This document shows positions 36,881-45,844 of a DNA stretch of 64,000 nt, piece after piece. Origin of the DNA: an uncultured Flavobacteriaceae bacterium (GTDB lineage Bacteria > Bacteroidota > Bacteroidia > Flavobacteriales > Flavobacteriaceae); contig CANMFQ010000007.1 of NCBI GenBank assembly GCA_947497145.1, positions 62,001-126,000 of the forward strand, read 5' to 3'. The position numbers were made by a program, and so were the translations under genes. Each line of letters begins with the position of its first letter. Position 1 is the stretch's first letter. Below the pieces are notes generated by a model. It was not told where the DNA came from. It did no database searches and saw only the letters and a list, made by a program, of their open reading frames with translations.

Positions 36881-37338
36881 CATAGCGGTCTTTTCTTGTA
36901 TTAGGCAAAAGCAAAACTACCTACAGCTCTCATTACCCATCCATTTCCATAGCTACTTTCCAAGCCTCAAATTCCATTTTAATCGTGTCATCAGTTAAGG
37001 GGTAGAGGCCAACAATTGTTTTCAACCTTTTCTATTACAAACACATAAAACGGGAATACGAAAGCATATAAAAGAGAAAAGAGGGCGTTTGCCCTCTTTT
37101 CATTGAAATTCGTGTCCCTCCGAATTTCACCTATTCAACCAAATTAAACCTCATATGACGAAAGTGCCGCCATAAGTGTTTATAACCAAAGTTCAAATTT
37201 AAGAATATTCTTACTTAAAAACAAATATTTTTAAAGAAAATTCTGACTTAATTTGATTCTACTTACAAGTTATATGTAAATGAGAAGTTTCTGAAGGGTG
37301 TAATTCGATGATAATTACAATCATTTATTGTTGTGTAA
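36881..37338. other. 458-bp intergenic region between converging genes, with two hairpins
   Basis: Holds the terminator at 37076-37101 and, right after it, a second hairpin with an 8-bp perfect stem (GAAATTCG 37105-37112, CGAATTTC 37121-37128). No coding region is convincing. Confidence 0.45.
37076..37101. terminator. bidirectional intrinsic terminator
   Basis: GAAAAGAGGGC and GCCCTCTTTTC form an 11-bp perfect stem with a 4-nt loop between DUF4294 (plus) and the denitrification operon end (minus). T-rich on both strands. Confidence 0.7.
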
Positions 37339-37572
37339 TTAGATTAAAATCAATGCTATAACTGTAAATAGAAACAAGTATATGAGGATTGCAATTTTCC
37401 AAAAAACATGTGCTTTTTTCATTTCCATAAAGTAGCAAGAAATACCCACAAATTTACACGCAGATACTATCAAAATACCTGCGGCTGTATAAACCCCAGC
37501 TGTTGTTGAAATATAGGCAGCAATTAAAGTAAGTAAAATTAAAGCGAGTAGGGTATATGTTGTTTGTTTCAT
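37339..37572 (-). CDS. norF: cytochrome c oxidase subunit IV-like / NorF-like protein
   Basis: 77 residues with three hydrophobic helices; the signature CKFVGISCYFMEMKKAHVFWK matches the COX4_pro/NorF family. NorF is needed for full nitric oxide reductase activity in some denitrifiers. Last gene of the minus-strand operon, 138 bp after the norE-like gene. The symbol rests on small size and context more than on residues. Confidence 0.6.
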   Translation of the reverse strand: MKQTTYTLLALILLTLIAAYISTTAGVYTAAGILIVSACKFVGISCYFMEMKKAHVFWKIAILIYLFLFTVIALILI

Positions 37573-37710
37573 ACGAATTTTTATGTGAGATGAGATAGAA
37601 GAGATGAAATAAGAGACAAAGATTAAAACGTTTTATACTTGCTATAGTGCTTTCTTTTTGTTGTTTCATAGTCAATGTAAAACCTTGTACATATTCTTAC
37701 TAAGACTACC

Positions 37711-38292
37711 TTAAAGTAGCAGATAGACTACAGGAAATACCAATATCCATATTAAATCACACATGTGCCAAAATGCAGCGCATGACGCTATGTTTTCTGT
37801 ACTGGTTTCTAGTTTTGTTTTATTTAAGGTAAGTTGTAGTGAACATAAAACCACCAAACCAACAAGTACATGTATGACATGAAATAGGGTGAGCATCCAA
37901 TAAAAGGAGAAAAAAGTATTGTAGCCGATGGTGTAGCCCAGTGCTATTTTATCTGCATATTCATAGCCTTTTAATCCTAAAAATAAAAGTCCACCAAGTA
38001 TTGTTAATTTTAAATATAGGTTTGTTTTTTTTAGGTTTTTTAGTTTAAAATACGTGACTGATTGCGCCATACAAAAACCACTACTTATTAAAAATACGGT
38101 ATTTATGGCGCCAATAGTACTGTTTAAAAGCAGTCTGGAATTATGAAAAGATTCGGGTTCTTCACGGCTTGAATAAACCATGGCAAGTAAGGCGATGCCA
38201 AAAGTTATAAGCTCTAAAAAAATAATAAGCCAGAGAAGAATACCCCCAGGAGGATAGTAAATATTCTTATAATCTATAGTTGTTTTTGTCAT
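37711..38292 (-). CDS. norE: cytochrome c oxidase subunit III-like / NorE-like protein
   Basis: 193 residues, five hydrophobic segments, heme-copper oxidase subunit III family (LITFGIALLAMVYSSREEPE, GLKGYEYADKIALG, FHVIHVLVGL, CAAFWHMCDLIWILVFPVVYLL). The WHMCDLIW motif is typical. In nor clusters this is NorE, an accessory for cNOR assembly or function. 15 bp after norD. Confidence 0.8.
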   Translation of the reverse strand: MTKTTIDYKNIYYPPGGILLWLIIFLELITFGIALLAMVYSSREEPESFHNSRLLLNSTIGAINTVFLISSGFCMAQSVTYFKLKNLKKTNLYLKLTILGGLLFLGLKGYEYADKIALGYTIGYNTFFSFYWMLTLFHVIHVLVGLVVLCSLQLTLNKTKLETSTENIASCAAFWHMCDLIWILVFPVVYLLL

Positions 38293-38307
38293 CTGAAATA
38301 GTCAATT

Positions 38308-40083
38308 TTAGGATTGGTGTTTGATTTTTTCATACAGTTTTACCAATGATTGTAAGAGCTCAATTGGCGTGGTTAAAATTTGGTAATGATTTTGACCAAA
38401 CATTTGTGGTAAATAGTATTTGGCCTGTGCCTCTATAGCTAATGCATAGGAGTTTATTTGCCGTCCATTTAACTCACTCAAGGCCTGCTTTACATCATGT
38501 ATACCATATTTACCTTCATATTTGTCATAATCATTTGGTTTGCCATCAGAAATTAAAATAACCCATTTGTTCTTTGCATTCCGTTGATCTAACAAAGCGC
38601 CCGAATGCCGTAAAGCAGCGCCAATTCTGGTATAGCCACTAGGTTCTAGACCACCAACACGTTGTTTGGCAATATTCCAATCTTCGTCAAAACCTTTTAA
38701 GGTAACGTAGGCGGTATGATTTCTTGTTTTTGAACAAAAACCATGTATTGAAAAATCAATATGAAATTCATTTAAAATTTCACCAAACAAAATGGAGACT
38801 TGTTTTTCAACATCAATAACCCTATTGCCGTCTGCATAACCATCACTTGAAAGGCTGCTATCTAAAAGCAGTAAAATGGAAATGTCTTTTTCCTTTTTCC
38901 GTTTTGCTATATAAATATTTTCTGAAGGGGTGTGTTTGGATTTAACATCAATAAATAAATCAGTAATGGCATCGATATCAAATTCATCGCCCTGCGGTTG
39001 CCTTTTTAGCTGTTGGTATCTGTTGTTTACAGAGGTTAACATTTTTCGAAGGCCTAATAGGGTAGAACGGTGCGTTTTAAGTGTATTTTTATAGTAAGTA
39101 CTATCGGTTTTTAATTGGGTTTTTGGGTAAACTTTACAAAAGTCGGGCTGGTATTTTCTTTGTGTATACGACCATTCATCGTAAACGAAATGAAAGCTAT
39201 GGGGGTCACTTTCTGCACTTTCTGCAATGGTGGTATTTTCTATAAAATCTGCTTGATATACTGAATGTGCAGTGTCATCTACCCGTACTGTATATTTCAT
39301 ATTCACTTCGTCTAAAGCGTTTGAATGATCATCTAAATCGTCATCACCATCCATATCTCTAAAATTACCACCAAATTCCTCAGCGGTTTCTACCTTTTCA
39401 AACTGATGTTGTAATACGGCATCTTGTTGTTGTTTTTGGTCTATTTGTACTGAAATAATTTCTTCTACAGCCTTAGCCTTTAGTATCGTTTTTACGTCAT
39501 CATCCTGTGCTTTTTTTACTTTGTCTGAAAAATTTTCTAACAATTTTGAGGTATCATTATGCGCCGTATTTCGCATCCATTTTCCATAGATAAAAGAAAA
39601 GTCGGGTGTTTCTTTTTTGGAGGCTTTATTGGTATAAAAATTAATAAACTTTTGATGGTATGATGCCGTTACAGGAAACTGTTTAAATAAATTAGTTAAT
39701 ACCTGCGATGCCGTAGCTGCTGCTTTTTCTTGTGATGAAATGGTACTGTGTTCAGCATTATCTTGCCAATTTAAGTGTAGTTGTTTTTGAATCGTGAGAT
39801 ACAAAACACGAAACAAATAAAAGGCGCTATTTTCTTCGGTTGTAGGGAAGTCATGAAAGCTAGAGGGTAAGAAAAAATTAGTATTCCTATAACCACCTTC
39901 CCGTTCTGCTTCATATATTTCAATAGACTCACCCGTGATGGCTCTTGCAATAATGGTCAATCGCGATTTTATATCCTTTAAATGAACGGCATGAGAACGT
40001 TTGGCTTCTTTTGCTTTTCTACGTTTCTTAAAAAAGAAAGCAAATTTGGTAAAAATATACTCATCGGGTTCAAACTCAAACAT
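38308..40083 (-). CDS. norD: nitric oxide reductase activation protein NorD (VWA domain)
   Basis: 591 residues. The C-terminal von Willebrand A domain (~400-590) has the complete MIDAS DxSxS (Asp408-Ser410-Ser412), a Thr in GYTRIGAALRHSGA and the Asp in ISDGKPNDYD. The N-terminal ~380 residues are a charged NorD-type region with an acidic patch (~243-252, DMDGDDDLDD). With the AAA+ partner NorQ it inserts the FeB metal of NorB. Twelve bp after norQ. Confidence 0.9.
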   Translation of the reverse strand: MFEFEPDEYIFTKFAFFFKKRRKAKEAKRSHAVHLKDIKSRLTIIARAITGESIEIYEAEREGGYRNTNFFLPSSFHDFPTTEENSAFYLFRVLYLTIQKQLHLNWQDNAEHSTISSQEKAAATASQVLTNLFKQFPVTASYHQKFINFYTNKASKKETPDFSFIYGKWMRNTAHNDTSKLLENFSDKVKKAQDDDVKTILKAKAVEEIISVQIDQKQQQDAVLQHQFEKVETAEEFGGNFRDMDGDDDLDDHSNALDEVNMKYTVRVDDTAHSVYQADFIENTTIAESAESDPHSFHFVYDEWSYTQRKYQPDFCKVYPKTQLKTDSTYYKNTLKTHRSTLLGLRKMLTSVNNRYQQLKRQPQGDEFDIDAITDLFIDVKSKHTPSENIYIAKRKKEKDISILLLLDSSLSSDGYADGNRVIDVEKQVSILFGEILNEFHIDFSIHGFCSKTRNHTAYVTLKGFDEDWNIAKQRVGGLEPSGYTRIGAALRHSGALLDQRNAKNKWVILISDGKPNDYDKYEGKYGIHDVKQALSELNGRQINSYALAIEAQAKYYLPQMFGQNHYQILTTPIELLQSLVKLYEKIKHQS

Positions 40084-40095
40084 AGGCTAGCATCG

Positions 40096-40869
40096 CTAAA
40101 TCATTAAATCGCTCAAATCTTTAAGAGCTTGTACTATTTCAAGGTCATCAGATAAAGGCTCAACAACAGCAACATGAACTGCAAGACGCTTGGGCAATCC
40201 AACTTTTATGAGTTTAGCAGCGTCTACCAACAGCCTTGTAGAAACAGTTTCTGTAAGTCCTAATTCTGTTAAGTTTCTAATTTTTGTGGCGATATTGACT
40301 AGTTTTTTTGCCACATCTTTGTCTATATCTGCTTCTGATGCTACAATGTCAGTTTCAATTTTGGCAGTAGGGTAGTCAAAGGAAATAGCAACAAAACGTT
40401 GTCTGGTTGAAGGTTTTAGTTCTTTAAAGCCTCTTTGATAGCCTGGATTAAATGAGGCAACCAGCATAAAATCTTTATGCGCTTTTATGGTAGTACCTAA
40501 TTTATCAATAAATAATTCACGTCGGTGATCAGTGAGAGAATGGATGGCAACAATTACATCTGGCCGGGCTTCAGCTATTTCATCTAAGTATAAGATATGC
40601 CCTTCTTTTACCGCCGTAGTTAAAGGGCCATCTAACCAAATGGTTTCGGCGCCTTTAATTATAAAACGACCAATTAAATCAGTAGAAGAGGTTTCTTCAT
40701 GGCATGAAATGGTAATTAATTGGCTTTTTAAAGTATGTGCCATATAGGCTATAAATCTTGATTTGCCAGTGCCTGTCGGTCCTTTTAAAAGAAAGGGTAG
40801 CTTACAGGTATAGGCATGCTCAAAAACTTGTATTTCTTTATCAATTGCATGATAATAGGGTGTACTCAT
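40096..40869 (-). CDS. norQ: MoxR-type AAA+ ATPase NorQ
   Basis: 257 residues. Walker A GPTGTGKS (30-37), Walker B LYLDE (Asp96-Glu97), sensor 1 in VASFNPGYQ, Arg finger region STRQRFV. Belongs to the CbbQ/NirQ/NorQ/GpvN group of MoxR ATPases. It remodels NorB with NorD to allow metallation. Separated from norB by 148 bp containing a terminator-like hairpin, so its expression may be lower than that of norCB. Confidence 0.92.
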   Translation of the reverse strand: MSTPYYHAIDKEIQVFEHAYTCKLPFLLKGPTGTGKSRFIAYMAHTLKSQLITISCHEETSSTDLIGRFIIKGAETIWLDGPLTTAVKEGHILYLDEIAEARPDVIVAIHSLTDHRRELFIDKLGTTIKAHKDFMLVASFNPGYQRGFKELKPSTRQRFVAISFDYPTAKIETDIVASEADIDKDVAKKLVNIATKIRNLTELGLTETVSTRLLVDAAKLIKVGLPKRLAVHVAVVEPLSDDLEIVQALKDLSDLMI

Positions 40870-40892
40870 GATTATAATATTAAAAAGGCTCA

Positions 40893-40937
40893 GAAAAAAA
40901 CCAGCGCTTAGCTTCGTTAAAGTTTCAACACTGGTTT
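40893..40937 (-). terminator. terminator-like hairpin between norB and norQ (possible attenuator)
   Basis: On the minus strand AAACCAG and CTGGTTT arms (40898-40904, 40931-40937) enclose a partly paired loop and are followed by a run of seven T. It could cut transcription after norB so that less norQDEF message is made. Confidence 0.55.
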
Positions 40938-41017
40938 GTTTTTAAATTTAAGGATACTAGATGTACAAAGGGATCGTATGCCAGTAGCCTGCTAAAGGTT
41001 TACTTTGTAGCTGAAAC

Positions 41018-42361
41018 TTAGTCATCAGAAACTGATTCTAGGGCTTCATCATTGGGTCTGCCGTGTTTATAAAAATCAATCATATAAAGAATAATTCCTG
41101 TGGTAAACAATGTTGCACATACAAGCAGTACCATAAAATGAACTTCAATCTCCTTTTGTACAACCATAAAATCCATTTTCAGTTTCCGTTCTAAATATAC
41201 TTGAACAACCCCAGCGACACCAAAGGCAACGGTCATACCTATGATACCAATATTTGACATCCAAAAGGCCATTCTTCCTAGCGTACTTTCATATAATTTT
41301 CTGCCGGTCATATTGGGTAAACTGTAACTAATAATGGCTAGTACAATCATAGCATAAGCCCCCCAAAAGGCAAGGTGTCCGTGCATGGCGGTAACTAGGG
41401 TGCCGTGTGTGTACAAATTAGTTTGGGGTAGGGTATGGGCAAATCCAAGTAATCCTGCGCCAACAAATGATACTATGGAAGCACCCAAGGTCCAATACAA
41501 GGCTAATTTATTTGGATGTTTTTTTTCTCCTTTACGGTACATATTCACCGCAAATAAAGCCATTGCTAAAAAGGCCAAAGGTTCGAGGGCAGAGAAAATA
41601 CCACCGACAATTAACCAGATTTTGTTAACACCAATATAGTAGTAGTGATGCCCGGTTCCTAACACCCCAGATAAGAAGGTTAAGCCCACAATTACATAAA
41701 GCCATTTTTCAATAACCTCTCTATCAACACCTGTTAGTTTTATAAGTAAAAACGATAGAATACCACCCATGATAAGTTCCCAAACACCCTCTACCCATAG
41801 GTGAACAACCCACCAACGAAAGAAAGAATCTTTTACTTGGCTATCAAAAGGGAGCATCCCTGGGAGGTACAATAAGGCAGCAAAAAGCAAGCCCATTGAA
41901 AGCACTAAGGCCGTTGTTGTTCTGCGTTTTCCTTTAAATAAAGTGACTAAAATTAAGCCCAAAAATAGCAATACATTTATAACGACTAAATAGTCTAAAG
42001 GTCGGGGTATTTCTAAAAATTTTCGCCCTTCCCAATAGTTAAAATGATAGCCTACAATAGCAACCACCCCAACGAGGGCTAAACTAATGAGTTGTACGTA
42101 GGCAAGTTTTACATTAACCAGTTCGCGTTGAGCTTCTTCAGGAATAATATAATAAGCCGCCCCCATAAAACCTGATAATAACCAAACGACCAATAAGTTG
42201 GTGTGTACCGCCCTAGCGGTGTTAAAAGGAATAACTTCGTGTAAGTTGTCAAAACCTGCATGGGCAAATCCCATGATAAAACCATAGACTATTTGCAGAC
42301 CAAACAACAACATGGAAAGTGCAAAAAACCAATACGCTACTTTTTGTGATTTATATTTCAT
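41018..42361 (-). CDS. norB: nitric oxide reductase large subunit (cNOR)
   Basis: 447 residues, twelve TM helices, heme-copper oxidase superfamily. Heme and FeB ligands are visible: His53 (ARAVHTN), His and Glu in VVHLWVEGVWE (~185-193), the His pair in GTGHHYYYIG (~238) and MHGHLAF (~327-329). Length and the separate cytochrome gene show the cytochrome-dependent type, not the ~760-residue quinol type. It reduces 2 NO to N2O. Twenty bp after norC. Confidence 0.95.
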   Translation of the reverse strand: MKYKSQKVAYWFFALSMLLFGLQIVYGFIMGFAHAGFDNLHEVIPFNTARAVHTNLLVVWLLSGFMGAAYYIIPEEAQRELVNVKLAYVQLISLALVGVVAIVGYHFNYWEGRKFLEIPRPLDYLVVINVLLFLGLILVTLFKGKRRTTTALVLSMGLLFAALLYLPGMLPFDSQVKDSFFRWWVVHLWVEGVWELIMGGILSFLLIKLTGVDREVIEKWLYVIVGLTFLSGVLGTGHHYYYIGVNKIWLIVGGIFSALEPLAFLAMALFAVNMYRKGEKKHPNKLALYWTLGASIVSFVGAGLLGFAHTLPQTNLYTHGTLVTAMHGHLAFWGAYAMIVLAIISYSLPNMTGRKLYESTLGRMAFWMSNIGIIGMTVAFGVAGVVQVYLERKLKMDFMVVQKEIEVHFMVLLVCATLFTTGIILYMIDFYKHGRPNDEALESVSDD

Positions 42362-42381
42362 ATTATTTTTTTTTGGTTGGG

Positions 42382-42816
42382 TTAGTTATCTTCTTTGGCT
42401 AATGGTGAAACCACTGTATCAAATCCGTTTAGGTCTACTTCACCAATCCATTCAAAAAAGGCAATAAGATCTTTGGTTTCTTCTTCGGAGAAGCCATAAG
42501 CCACCATTTTTCTGCCGTGAGGTGCCCAAGAAACAGGCTGCCGTAGTACAGCATTGATATAAGCAGGGCCTCTACGTTCAATAACCTTAGTTAATTCAGG
42601 GGCATAATAGGCGCCTTCGCCTAAAATGGTATGGCAGCCCATACAGTTATTTGCTTCCCATAAATCTTTACCTCTTACGACAGCTTCTGTAATGTTTTCA
42701 TCATTGGTTTGATCTTGCGTTTTACTAAACGAAAAAATGGTAAGACCAATAAATGCAAGAAAAGTAACTAAAGTGCCTCCTAAAAAGAAGTTACGTGCTT
42801 GTTGTTTTGATAACAT
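42382..42816 (-). CDS. norC: nitric oxide reductase cytochrome c subunit
   Basis: 144 residues. An N-terminal TM anchor (~10-30) and one c-type heme site Cys58-Met-Gly-Cys61-His62, with Met104 as likely axial ligand. GEGAYYAPELTKV and the RQPVSWAPHGRKM segment are NorC hallmarks. It delivers electrons to NorB from periplasmic donors. Confidence 0.95.
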   Translation of the reverse strand: MLSKQQARNFFLGGTLVTFLAFIGLTIFSFSKTQDQTNDENITEAVVRGKDLWEANNCMGCHTILGEGAYYAPELTKVIERRGPAYINAVLRQPVSWAPHGRKMVAYGFSEEETKDLIAFFEWIGEVDLNGFDTVVSPLAKEDN

Positions 42817-42844
42817 ATTATGTTGTTTTGGTTCTTAAATTATT

Positions 42845-43564
42845 TTAATGCGTTATTTTGAGAATAGCTTGTATAGTTTCTTTATTATCAACACCTAAGC
42901 CTTCTTGCTGATGTGCTAATTCGCCTCCACTATTAAAAACACTTATAATGTTTGAGTGCGAAAAGTCTATAGGTGAAATTTGTTTGTATTTTACAGCAAG
43001 TACATTTGCAAATTCTCTAACAGAATTTTTAGATCCTTGTAAAAAAGTCCAATGTTCACCATCGATTAAATTTTCTTTGGCAAAAGCTTTTAACTTTTCG
43101 GGGGTATCTTTTTCGGGGTCTATACTTACCAATACAAACTGCAAATTTTTAAGCTTTTCGCTAGGTATTTGGGCTTCAATGTTACGCATATCAGCAACCA
43201 AGCGGGGGCAAGCGGCCTTACAAGTGGTATAAATCATCACCATGACCAAGGTTTTTCCTTTCAGGTCTTTTAATTGAATAGTCTTATTTTCTTCAGTATG
43301 CCATTCGCTGGTTAAATTGAAGATAGATTCATCAGAAATTTCAGCAACTCCTAAGGTCGTAGTATTTGGTGTTTCAACAAGAGCCAAATCCATTTTACAA
43401 ACAGCGCAATTCCCTGGTTGATGGAAGGTTTTATCACCTTCACATTTCATAGGACATTGATAAATAGCTAGGTCATCTGTTGCTGTTTTTTTGGCATTCG
43501 AATTACATGAAGCAAGTGATAGAATCACTACTAAGAGCAGTAAAATTGATTTTATATTTTTCAT
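42845..43564 (-). CDS. SCO1/SenC-family lipoprotein with N-terminal heavy-metal-binding domain
   Basis: 239 residues from the ATG at 43564 (a TTG at 43585 is less likely); lipobox Cys20. Residues ~33-63 are a YHS-like heavy-metal-binding module (CPMKCEGDKTFHQPGNCAVC). The SCO domain has the copper motif Cys115-xxx-Cys119 and a later His in DFSHSNI. SCO proteins load copper centres; here the obvious client is NirK. Its start overlaps the nirV-like stop by 4 bp, and norC follows after 28 bp. Confidence 0.85.
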   Translation of the reverse strand: MKNIKSILLLLVVILSLASCNSNAKKTATDDLAIYQCPMKCEGDKTFHQPGNCAVCKMDLALVETPNTTTLGVAEISDESIFNLTSEWHTEENKTIQLKDLKGKTLVMVMIYTTCKAACPRLVADMRNIEAQIPSEKLKNLQFVLVSIDPEKDTPEKLKAFAKENLIDGEHWTFLQGSKNSVREFANVLAVKYKQISPIDFSHSNIISVFNSGGELAHQQEGLGVDNKETIQAILKITH

Positions 43565-44334
43565 TTTAGGATATCTTTTACACAACGAAAGCCTAAATTT
43601 TTCATCGTGTATTTTGCTTTTAAACTACCTCGTGTTGCATACCGCATAAAAGCAGCATAATTCATTAAGTCACTAGCACCAATGGCTGCGCTACCGCAAA
43701 AGAGATTGCTATCATTATCAACATCTTTTCTTGATTCACCTGAAATGAGTACAGAATTAAAGTCCGAAGTCCACTCCCATACTAATCCATGCAAGTCATA
43801 AACATTCCAATAGTTTTTAAACGTAGACCCAATTTCATTGTTGAATGTTTTGGGTTTTTCGTACCAGCTTAAAATATATTCGTTGTAGTCTTTTAATGTT
43901 CGCGCATCGGCCAAATCTTCATTTGCCATAGCCACATATTCCCATTCATCTACTGTTGGTAAGCGTTTGCCTTGACATTCACAATAACTGCTAGCAGCAA
44001 ACCAAGAAACATTGGTAACAGGCGCTTTTAATGGTTGCGAAGCACCAAGTACAGTATCTGATACCCATTCTCTTAAATAACTACCATCTGCAAAGAGTTT
44101 TTTTACTTTTGATCGTTGCCATTGGTCATTTTCTTTAACAAATTTTAAATAATCTTCATTGGTAACCGGATAAACATCCATTTGAAAATCATTAATAGGC
44201 ACTTGCAAAGAATCTCTACCATAGAGTGGGGTATAGGTGCCTCCTTTTATAAAAACCATTTGAGACTGGCCATAGGTCATTGTGACAATAAATAGCAGTA
44301 CAACGTTTATAATCAGTCTCAAAAAAGTTCTCAT
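43561..44334 (-). CDS. nirV: NirV-like protein (FGE-sulfatase/SUMF1 fold)
   Basis: 257 residues with a signal peptide (~1-22, cleaved after TYGQ). SUMF1 fold: VTNEDYLKFV, VSWFAASSYCECQGKRLPTVDEWEY (~108-133), HGLVWEWTSDF and NLGFRCV at the end. Only Cys213 lies in the catalytic region; the second active-site Cys of formylglycine-generating enzymes (SYC motif) is Ala227/Ala228 here, so sulfatase maturation is unlikely. A SUMF1-like gene next to nirK is called nirV in proteobacteria, role unknown. 22 bp after nirK. Confidence 0.75.
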   Translation of the reverse strand: MRTFLRLIINVVLLFIVTMTYGQSQMVFIKGGTYTPLYGRDSLQVPINDFQMDVYPVTNEDYLKFVKENDQWQRSKVKKLFADGSYLREWVSDTVLGASQPLKAPVTNVSWFAASSYCECQGKRLPTVDEWEYVAMANEDLADARTLKDYNEYILSWYEKPKTFNNEIGSTFKNYWNVYDLHGLVWEWTSDFNSVLISGESRKDVDNDSNLFCGSAAIGASDLMNYAAFMRYATRGSLKAKYTMKNLGFRCVKDILK

Positions 44335-44356
44335 CGTAATATATATTTGACCTTAT

Positions 44357-45808
44357 TTAGTGTCCGTTTTTAACGGCGTCTACTTGACTTTTGGTAACAT
44401 TGGTTTTATTATTTCCCCAAGAATTGTACACGTAGGTAAGTACATCAGCAATTTCATCATTGCTAATTGCTTGTCTGGTCATAACACTATTATATTTTTT
44501 ACCGTTTACCGTTATTTCACCTGTTTTTCCTTTTAGAATAATACTGATAGCACGATTTACGTCGGCATTTAAGTAGTCAGAATTAGCTAGAGGAGGAAAG
44601 GCATTTGGAATACCTTGCCCTTCTGCTTGGTGACAAGCAAAGCACGTTTGCATATAAATTTGTTTTCCAGATTCCATTTTTTGAGCCAAAGTTTTGTCTG
44701 AACTAGCCATTTTTGCTGGTGCATTTTCGTCTTCCGGCATTTCTTGAATACCACCACCTTCAGGCTGATAGATACCTTCTTGTTTTACACCAGAATAAAC
44801 TGTTTTGTTTTCTTCACCTTCTACTTTTAACATGCCTAAAGCACCTTTGTTAAAGGCTCTAAATATAGAGTGATCTACAAGAATAAATGTGCCCGGAACA
44901 TCTACTCTAAACTCTACAATAGCAGCACCACCAGCAGGTACTAATGTAGTTTGAACGTTTTCGTTGATTGAAGATCCACCTTCAACATGTACTTTGTCAA
45001 AAATTTCACCAATAACATGAAAAGAGGAAACAAGATTTGGCCCTCCGTTACCAACAAATAAACGAACAGTTTCGCCCACATTGGCGGTAATTGCATTATC
45101 ACCAGTTAATGAACCTACACTACCATTGAAAACAACATAGTCAGCATCTTCATCGACAGCTTTTTGCATATCAAAAGCTTGTAAGCCTGGAGCACCATTT
45201 TCACCTTTGGTGTAAAAATCACCTTGCATGATATAGTATTCTTTATCAACAGGTGGTAATCCTCCTTCAGGCTCAACCAAGATTAAACCATACATACCAT
45301 TTGCTACGTGCATACCTACAGGAGCTGTAGCACAGTGGTATACATATAAGCCTGGGTTTAATGTTTCGAAGCTGAATTTTTTCTCATGTCCAGGAGCAAC
45401 AAATGACGATGTTGCACCTCCACCAGGGCCGGTTACTGCGTGTAAATCAATATTGTGAGGTAACTTGTTATCTGGGTGGTTTGATAATGTGAACTCTACT
45501 TCATCACCAACACGTGTACGGATAAAGCTACCGGGTACAGTACCGCCAAAAGTCCAATAGTTATATGTAGTACCATCGGTCATGGTGCCTTCTTTTTCAA
45601 GAATTTCCATATTGACTAAAAGTTTTTTGGGCTTACGTTTACCAACAGGTACAGGTACATTTGGTGGCGATGTTAATTCTGCAACCATTTCTTTGTTTGG
45701 GGAATCACTTGCAGTACTATGGTCGGTTTTTTTGCCGTCGGAGCATGCCATAAAAAGCAATGAAGATAAAGCTATTGCAGCTAGCGGTTTGGAGTGTTTA
45801 ATTTTCAT
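44357..45808 (-). CDS. nirK: copper nitrite reductase fused to a C-terminal cytochrome c domain
   Basis: 483 residues, lipoprotein signal with Cys22. The two cupredoxin domains have type 1 copper ligands His118, Cys159, His167, Met172 and type 2 ligands His123, His158, His313; Asp121 and His264 are the catalytic proton residues. A linker (~335-375) leads to a cytochrome c domain with Cys389-x-x-Cys392-His393 and likely Met443. It reduces nitrite to NO in the periplasm; the fused heme probably donates electrons directly. First gene of the denitrification operon; possible operator sites lie at 45845-45913. Confidence 0.95.
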   Translation of the reverse strand: MKIKHSKPLAAIALSSLLFMACSDGKKTDHSTASDSPNKEMVAELTSPPNVPVPVGKRKPKKLLVNMEILEKEGTMTDGTTYNYWTFGGTVPGSFIRTRVGDEVEFTLSNHPDNKLPHNIDLHAVTGPGGGATSSFVAPGHEKKFSFETLNPGLYVYHCATAPVGMHVANGMYGLILVEPEGGLPPVDKEYYIMQGDFYTKGENGAPGLQAFDMQKAVDEDADYVVFNGSVGSLTGDNAITANVGETVRLFVGNGGPNLVSSFHVIGEIFDKVHVEGGSSINENVQTTLVPAGGAAIVEFRVDVPGTFILVDHSIFRAFNKGALGMLKVEGEENKTVYSGVKQEGIYQPEGGGIQEMPEDENAPAKMASSDKTLAQKMESGKQIYMQTCFACHQAEGQGIPNAFPPLANSDYLNADVNRAISIILKGKTGEITVNGKKYNSVMTRQAISNDEIADVLTYVYNSWGNNKTNVTKSQVDAVKNGH

Positions 45809-45844
45809 GGGAATTGAATTAAGTTAGTCATAAATAAATAAAAG

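Noticed and set aside
41018-42361. Quinol-dependent nitric oxide reductase (qNor)
   Set aside because: The protein is about 450 residues without the N-terminal extension, and norC is adjacent.
43561-44334. Annotation as active formylglycine-generating enzyme
   Set aside because: The second catalytic Cys is Ala and no sulfatase is nearby; the nirK neighbourhood favours NirV.
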